A stretch of 27,983 bases of DNA from a virus, in the IMG/VR virus record IMGVR_UViG_3300006802_000419, positions 1 to 27,983 of that record, one strand, 5' to 3'. Positions 24,336 through 27,983 of this stretch are shown here, piece after piece. Position numbers and translations under genes: made by a program. Below the pieces are notes generated by a model. The model did not search any database. It was not told where the DNA came from and saw only the letters and a program-made list of their open reading frames with translations. Each line of letters starts with the position of its first letter. The stretch's first letter is position 1.

Positions 24336-25067
24336 TTAGAAAAATCTAGATGGTCCTGTTAGGGCTCTTGGTCTAACAATACGTGGATCTTTTGCATCAG
24401 TAAATCCTGGAACAATTTGACGAAGCATTTGGTCTATTCCGTCTTTAGTTTCTTTTTTGATTTCTGCAGCAGCTTCAATATTCTCTCTAAACATATATGC
24501 ATAATACACAGCACGATTAATTAAAACATCCACAAACTGATCGGGAATAACTGTAGTATCTGTAGGATTAACTAACTCATCTGGGATTTCCCAGGTAAAA
24601 TACGAAACTGTATATGCTCTATCTGGCCATGGACTTAGTATGATAGTATTTCCAGAAGGAGGTCTAGAAACCCATTGTGGTTGAGAATATTGTGAAGTGT
24701 CTGCCTGTCTATCTACTGGAAATCTGTATCGCATATATAGATTATAATCCATATAAGTTAAAGCAGACTGTACAATAGGCGGTGAAGCACTATCATTTCT
24801 ATTAATTTGCATAGTATAGAAATCAACAGGGGCTAATGCCTGACTAATTGAATATTCATTTCCGCTAGAACTAGTTGTAATAGTTCTCTGCACTCTTAAG
24901 AAGGGCCAGAATTGGTACTTATGGATTATCTCTTTAATTGCAGCATTAACGGCATCTTGTGCTTGTTTATTAAAGCCTGTCGCAGAAGCAAAATTAGACT
25001 GCGTTAAAGCAGTCTCATTCATGCGGGAAAGAACTTTATTAGTTAGCTGTATAAAAGTATAAGCCAT
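24336..25067 (-). CDS. Tail tubular protein A / head-tail adaptor
   Basis: The sequence begins with a helical segment (AYTFIQLTNKVLSRMNE...), continues with DAVNAAIKEI and YQFWPFLR, and has beta-type middle segments ending in aromatic residues (VSYFTWEIPDELVNP), a pattern typical of podovirus adaptor or tail tube A proteins. At 243 aa it is somewhat longer than T7 gp11. It sits between the head genes and the nozzle gene. AAAGG is spaced about eight bases before the ATG. Confidence 0.68.
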   Translation of the reverse strand: MAYTFIQLTNKVLSRMNETALTQSNFASATGFNKQAQDAVNAAIKEIIHKYQFWPFLRVQRTITTSSSGNEYSISQALAPVDFYTMQINRNDSASPPIVQSALTYMDYNLYMRYRFPVDRQADTSQYSQPQWVSRPPSGNTIILSPWPDRAYTVSYFTWEIPDELVNPTDTTVIPDQFVDVLINRAVYYAYMFRENIEAAAEIKKETKDGIDQMLRQIVPGFTDAKDPRIVRPRALTGPSRFF

Positions 25068-25081
25068 GCATCAGCCTTTAA

Positions 25082-25115
25082 GAAAAAGGCCGAAGCCGAA
25101 CACCGGCCCCGGCCT
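25082..25115 (-). terminator. Rho-independent terminator after the head genes
   Basis: On the minus strand, AGGCCGGGGCCG and CGGCTTCGGCCT pair over 12 positions (with two G-U pairs) around the loop GTGTT and are followed by TTTTTC. This is the strongest terminator in the window. It would reduce transcription from the capsid genes into the tail genes. A second AT-rich hairpin (GTAAGG with CCTTAC, 25132-25160) lies just before it. Confidence 0.8.
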
Positions 25116-25173
25116 ATAGGATAAATAAATAGTAAGGTTATTTAGAAAATATATCCTTACCTTTTTAGTTGAT

Positions 25174-25713
25174 TTAGTTAACTCGCTGAACTACTTGAGT
25201 TAGATCGGCCATAACTGCAAAGATACGAACCTTAGCATCTGCTACCGCAGTACCAACAGTGACACGGACAGTTGTACCGTTAGCACTACCAACCACGTAA
25301 CCAATTGCGCCTGTTGCTGTAGTAGAAGCAGTAGGATCAGCAATTGCGAATGCAGCAGAACTTAGTGTAGTTCCTGTAGCATTCATAGTAGCTGCAGAAA
25401 GCAGAGTAGTAGCAGGAGCTACGAGAGATACAGCGATAGTACCAGTAGTATTAGCTGTGGCTGCTCGAATAACCTCTCTACCTGCAAGTAGCACTAGAGA
25501 CTTGGTTGGGACAGGAAGAACATCAATAGTATCTCCTGAAACAACTGAAGTTAAGCTAGTGTAATAGTTGTTCTGATAAGTAGAAGCAACTACTGCAGTT
25601 GTGCTAAGATCGAAGACCTTATCAGCGACGTAGAGAAGATTAACATCTTTTCTAGTCTCATGAGCAGGACTTGATGTTGAGTTATAACCTAGGGCGACTA
25701 CGAAGTTAGCCAT
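25174..25713 (-). CDS. Putative head decoration or minor capsid protein (179 aa)
   Basis: This is an Ala/Thr/Val-rich, beta-strand-type protein lacking Cys, placed directly after the major capsid gene and before a strong terminator. AAGGAG lies just before the ATG. The repetitive beta sequence (TANTTGTIAVSLVAPATT...) suits a small surface protein such as a head fibre or cement protein. I do not recognise a specific family. Confidence 0.5.
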   Translation of the reverse strand: MANFVVALGYNSTSSPAHETRKDVNLLYVADKVFDLSTTAVVASTYQNNYYTSLTSVVSGDTIDVLPVPTKSLVLLAGREVIRAATANTTGTIAVSLVAPATTLLSAATMNATGTTLSSAAFAIADPTASTTATGAIGYVVGSANGTTVRVTVGTAVADAKVRIFAVMADLTQVVQRVN

Positions 25714-25730
25714 ATTATTATCTCCTTACC

Positions 25731-26914
25731 TTATGCGCCACGGTTATAATAGACTACAGCAAGAGCATCTTGACGTAAAGTCTTACGACCGTATAAGTGT
25801 AGACCTCTAACAACATCCGCAAAGCTATCTGGATCTCTAAAGGTCTCAGTCTTTGCAATCTGCGAAACAGTAGCAGTTGAAGACATATGACCAGCTAGAA
25901 GAATACCATAGTCAGTTGATGCAGAGCTATCAGGTCCAATACCGCCAGTGGTTAGTGAGTTAGACATGTAGCAGCTAAAGCCACGAATATCACCTTCGAT
26001 AACTTTACCGTTCCACATACCAGTTCTCATTTGAGACTTAGCGTCACCTGTTTGGTTGACTTGCATAAGTCTGCTTTCCTCTTGCTGCATTTGCTCCCAG
26101 AAGAAAGGACCAGCAACAAACCAGCGACCATCAGTAGGAACGTTTAATTCGTCAAACTTACGATTTAGACGTGCCATAATATTTAGAGGAGAGAAACCGC
26201 CTGTTGGAGGAGAAACTCTAACAGCAGTTGGTGAAGCAGTTGAGCCTACAATAGTCTGTGCTTGTCCTGCCATATAAGTGAGAACTTCAGAATCAAATGC
26301 GTCTTTGATTTTGAATGAGGCTCTTTCAGAAGCTAGAGATTCCCAATTAACGTGAGAATGCTTGGCTTCAATATCGTCTACCTTGTAGGCAAACTTATTA
26401 GCCTTATCAACAACCATTGTAATATCGTTGTCAATTAGGTCAACAGGAACAACTTGCTGTCCTCGTACATATGGAGAGACAGTAACATCAGGCTCTAGGA
26501 TGATTCTAACAGAGTCACCATAGTTTGAGATTTCACCTGCATAATCGGTATTAGTAATTGCTTCAATTACTGAAACACGTCTAAAGGTTTTTAGAACCTT
26601 TTGGCTGAAAATAACGGGACTAAAAGCGCCGTTTGGTAAATTGCCGTCAAATACTTGTTATCGTTAAGTTTTTTATCTTAACTTCTACTTATTACTAAGT
26701 AGTTCAGACTATATCATCTTCCCTTTAGTGGGAGTTGGGCGCTCTTGGAGTTATTATTCTTTCGTCAAACTCTAGTCGTTGAACCTTTTACTGCCCTGGG
26801 GCCTAAACCTTACATCAGTAACTTGGCTGCTGATTGTCCAGAAGGATGTCCCAGCAATTCACCCAATTTAATCAGGCCCGGTTAATTTAAGCCTGCGGCG
26901 ACTGGAAACGCCAT
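25731..26914 (-). CDS. Major capsid protein, split by a group I intron
   Basis: Exon 1 starts at 26914 with AAGGAG (26922-26927) upstream and encodes MAFPVAAG. The intron follows (about 26889-26654) and exon 2 runs to 25731. Exon 2 encodes GNLPNGAFSPVIFSQKVLKTFRR...NTDYAGEISNYGDSVRI, then KANKFAYKVDDIEAKHSH, a pattern of capsid proteins from marine podoviruses. Splicing after 26890 and joining at 26653 gives a 315-residue protein; joining 26889 to 26643 gives 312. Without splicing, translation would stop after ten codons, and exon 2 has no start near its 5' end. Gene order (scaffold before, minor head protein after) supports the call. Confidence 0.88.
26654..26889 (-). ncRNA. Group I self-splicing intron in the major capsid gene
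   Basis: Core elements occur in the right order on the minus strand. P1 pairs exon CAGGCTT with GGGCCTG, with U-G at the splice site. P is AATTGCTGGGA (26849-26859), Q is AATCAGCAGCCAAG (26822-26835), R is GTTCAACGACTAGA (26771-26784) and S is AAGATGATATAGTC (26707-26720); GACTA/TAGTC form P7. Two 3' hairpins follow: CTACTTA/TAAGTAG (26685-26702) and GTTAAG/CTTAAC (26663-26682). The 3' end is probably G26654, or G26644 as the alternative; both keep the frame. The intron is about 236 nt and contains no ORF. The 5' sequence resembles the start of the T4 td intron. Confidence 0.9.
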
Positions 26915-26921
26915 GTAAATT

Positions 26922-26927
26922 CTCCTT
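26922..26927 (-). promoter_or_regulatory. Ribosome binding site of the capsid exon 1
   Basis: AAGGAG lies seven bases before ATG 26914. It fixes the true capsid start upstream of the intron and rules out the internal Met at 26417 as the gene start. Confidence 0.8.
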
Positions 26928-27020
26928 AAGTTTCAATGCGTTATTAAATATTTTGCTTTGAACAAGGTGGCTTTTACACGACGGTATTTCCCTTAATGGG
27001 GGCGTCAGAAAAGGTAAAAC

Positions 27021-27527
27021 CTAGTCTAATTTAGAATTTGCTAGTTTAATTAATTTTTTGAACTCTTCTTCTGAATAGTCCAATTTCATTTGATTAATAA
27101 ACCAACAAACCCACCTTACATTATCTTTAGTATAGCCCTTTGAAGAATCAATTCTATCTAAAGAAGCTTGATAAGGATTTTTAGTTTCTGGGGCCTTAGT
27201 AAATTCTAAGGGATATCCAGTAAATTCACATAATCCGTTTTGATTAGTCCAGAGTTTCTTTAAAAATTCTTCATCTAAATCAAAACCGTTATATAATTTA
27301 GTAGCACGTCTACGAGATTGTCCCAAAACAGTGATTATAAAGCCGTCAAAACTATTTCGATATTTAAATTTTAATTCTTTAATAAATTCAGGCTTTTTTA
27401 GTCTGTATTCTTTAGCTTTTATTGCTTGGCAGGACTTACATATTGTTCGCCTGCCATATCTACCGTGTTTGTGCTTATCAAAATCTTCTAAATTTTTATC
27501 AACGCCACACAAAGTACAAATAATCAT
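27021..27527 (-). CDS. Free-standing HNH endonuclease next to the intron-containing capsid gene
   Basis: An N-terminal zinc pair (C4/C7 and C30/C33, IICTLCGVDK...ICKSC) precedes an HNH core with SLDRIDSSKGY (D124, D127), N136 in DNVRW and N145. This subtype is frequent among phage homing nucleases. AAGAGGAAAAT lies directly before the ATG. The gene is outside the intron, about 100 bases upstream of capsid exon 1 and after the scaffold gene. It may cut intron-less capsid alleles and help spread the neighbouring intron. The 106 bases to exon 1 contain only a weak GACG/CGTC hairpin. Confidence 0.85.
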   Translation of the reverse strand: MIICTLCGVDKNLEDFDKHKHGRYGRRTICKSCQAIKAKEYRLKKPEFIKELKFKYRNSFDGFIITVLGQSRRRATKLYNGFDLDEEFLKKLWTNQNGLCEFTGYPLEFTKAPETKNPYQASLDRIDSSKGYTKDNVRWVCWFINQMKLDYSEEEFKKLIKLANSKLD

Positions 27528-27546
27528 ATTTTCCTCTTATAAATCA

Positions 27547-27611
27547 GATATTTAGGGCCTAGTTAATCGAGGAAAATCAACAAGCTGGCCGGCTATATAA
27601 GCCCTAAAATC
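27547..27611. other. Long stem-loop between scaffold and HNH genes
   Basis: GATATTTAGGGC (27547-27558) pairs with GCCCTAAAATC (27601-27611) over 11 pairs with one bulged A. The 42-base loop contains a small hairpin, AGCTGGCCGGCT. No U tract follows, so it is not an obvious terminator. It could be a regulatory leader for the nuclease gene or a trace of its insertion. Confidence 0.45.
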
Positions 27612-27623
27612 TTTATTTATAAT

Positions 27624-27652
27624 AGTTTACTAAAGAATTAGGGTAAAGTCAA
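27624..27652 (-). promoter_or_regulatory. Possible sigma70-type promoter before HNH and capsid genes
   Basis: On the minus strand, TTGACT (27647-27652) is followed after 17 bases by TAAACT (27624-27629). The -35 matches five of six consensus bases and the -10 four of six. It starts just after the scaffold stop and would drive the HNH and capsid genes. AT-rich sequence makes chance matches likely. Confidence 0.3.
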
Positions 27653-27656
27653 GTAA

Positions 27657-27983
27657 TTACTGTGCTTTACCACTAATATCGTAAATAAATGTACCTTCTC
27701 TACGAGCTTTTTCGATAATTTCCTCGTATTTCTCGTAATCCTTACCTGAAAGTCTAGCTACTTCACTTTCCTTGATCCAATTTTTACCGTCATTTGGATT
27801 ACCAAGTTCAACGGTAGCTCTTGTTGGGGTACTTAAAGCAGCATCTACATTAGGTTTTGGAACAATATCTGCAGGAACTTCCTTCTTAGGGGCTTTTCCT
27901 GGCTTCTTACCAGTAACGGCCATGTACATATTTAGAACTTCTGCAATTTCATGTGGATTAATACCATCATAAACAATAGTTCT
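27657..27983 (-). CDS. Putative scaffolding protein, C-terminal part (5' end outside window)
   Basis: The frame is open to the right edge of the window, so the Met at 27929 is internal. The visible 108 residues include NPHEIAEVLNMYMAVTG, a Lys/Pro-rich linker (KKPGKAPKKEVP), and a charged helical end (SEVARLSGKDYEKYEEIIEKARREG). A charged, helical protein just before the capsid gene is the usual position and character of a scaffolding protein. No definitive motif is visible. Confidence 0.55.
   Translation of the reverse strand, partial: RTIVYDGINPHEIAEVLNMYMAVTGKKPGKAPKKEVPADIVPKPNVDAALSTPTRATVELGNPNDGKNWIKESEVARLSGKDYEKYEEIIEKARREGTFIYDISGKAQ

Noticed and set aside
25731-26417. Capsid gene starting at the internal Met at 26417
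   Set aside because: The reading frame continues upstream for about 80 codons with typical capsid sequence, and the proper ribosome site and start lie beyond the intron at 26914.
1-27983. CRISPR arrays, insertion sequences, integrase or attachment sites
   Set aside because: No regularly spaced direct repeats, transposase or integrase genes, or tRNA-matching segments were seen; the window gives no sign of lysogeny.

Overview
The window is part of an AT-rich, tailed double-stranded DNA phage genome, apparently a podovirus of the marine HMO-2011-like type. That placement is an inference from gene content. The strongest clue is a family A DNA polymerase carrying a partial DnaJ-type zinc domain ahead of its polymerase domain, an arrangement reported for Puniceispirillum phage HMO-2011. 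A monomeric B12-dependent ribonucleotide reductase, ThyX and a T7-like virion gene order accompany it. Both ends cut genes: the polymerase at the left and a putative scaffolding protein at the right.

Positions 1-12699 (+ strand) hold the replication and nucleotide module, very tightly packed with many stop/start overlaps. In order: DNA polymerase, an SSB-like protein with an acidic tail, a 260-nt non-coding stretch predicted to be highly structured, a RecB/Cas4-like Fe-S exonuclease, a second PD-(D/E)XK nuclease, a calcineurin-like phosphoesterase, two MazG-type proteins, class II RNR (nrdJ), thyX, a dCMP-deaminase-like protein, and a run of small proteins, several with zinc-knuckle cysteines. 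Together these degrade host DNA, rebalance dNTP pools and copy the genome.

Positions 12696-27983 (- strand, read right to left) hold the virion and lysis module: scaffold, major capsid, a minor head protein, a terminator, two tail-tube proteins, a tail-fibre-like protein, putative internal or ejection proteins, then lysis. The lysis block contains a membrane protein, a peptidoglycan hydrolase with a hydrophobic C-terminus, a DUF2829/Tad2-like anti-Thoeris candidate and an overlapping Rz/Rz1 spanin pair. The two modules converge at 12696-12699 with overlapping stop codons and no spacer.

The main points of interest are these. (1) A compact, ORF-less group I intron interrupts the major capsid gene about eight codons after its start; a free-standing HNH nuclease gene lies about 100 bases upstream of that start, a layout that suggests collaborative homing. 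(2) A structured RNA candidate lies at 2516-2775. (3) A Tad2-like gene sits inside the lysis cassette. (4) A large ejection-type protein appears split by a +1 frame change. (5) Three different homing-type nucleases (GIY-YIG, endonuclease VII-like, HNH) each sit directly upstream of a conserved gene (nrdJ, thyX, capsid).
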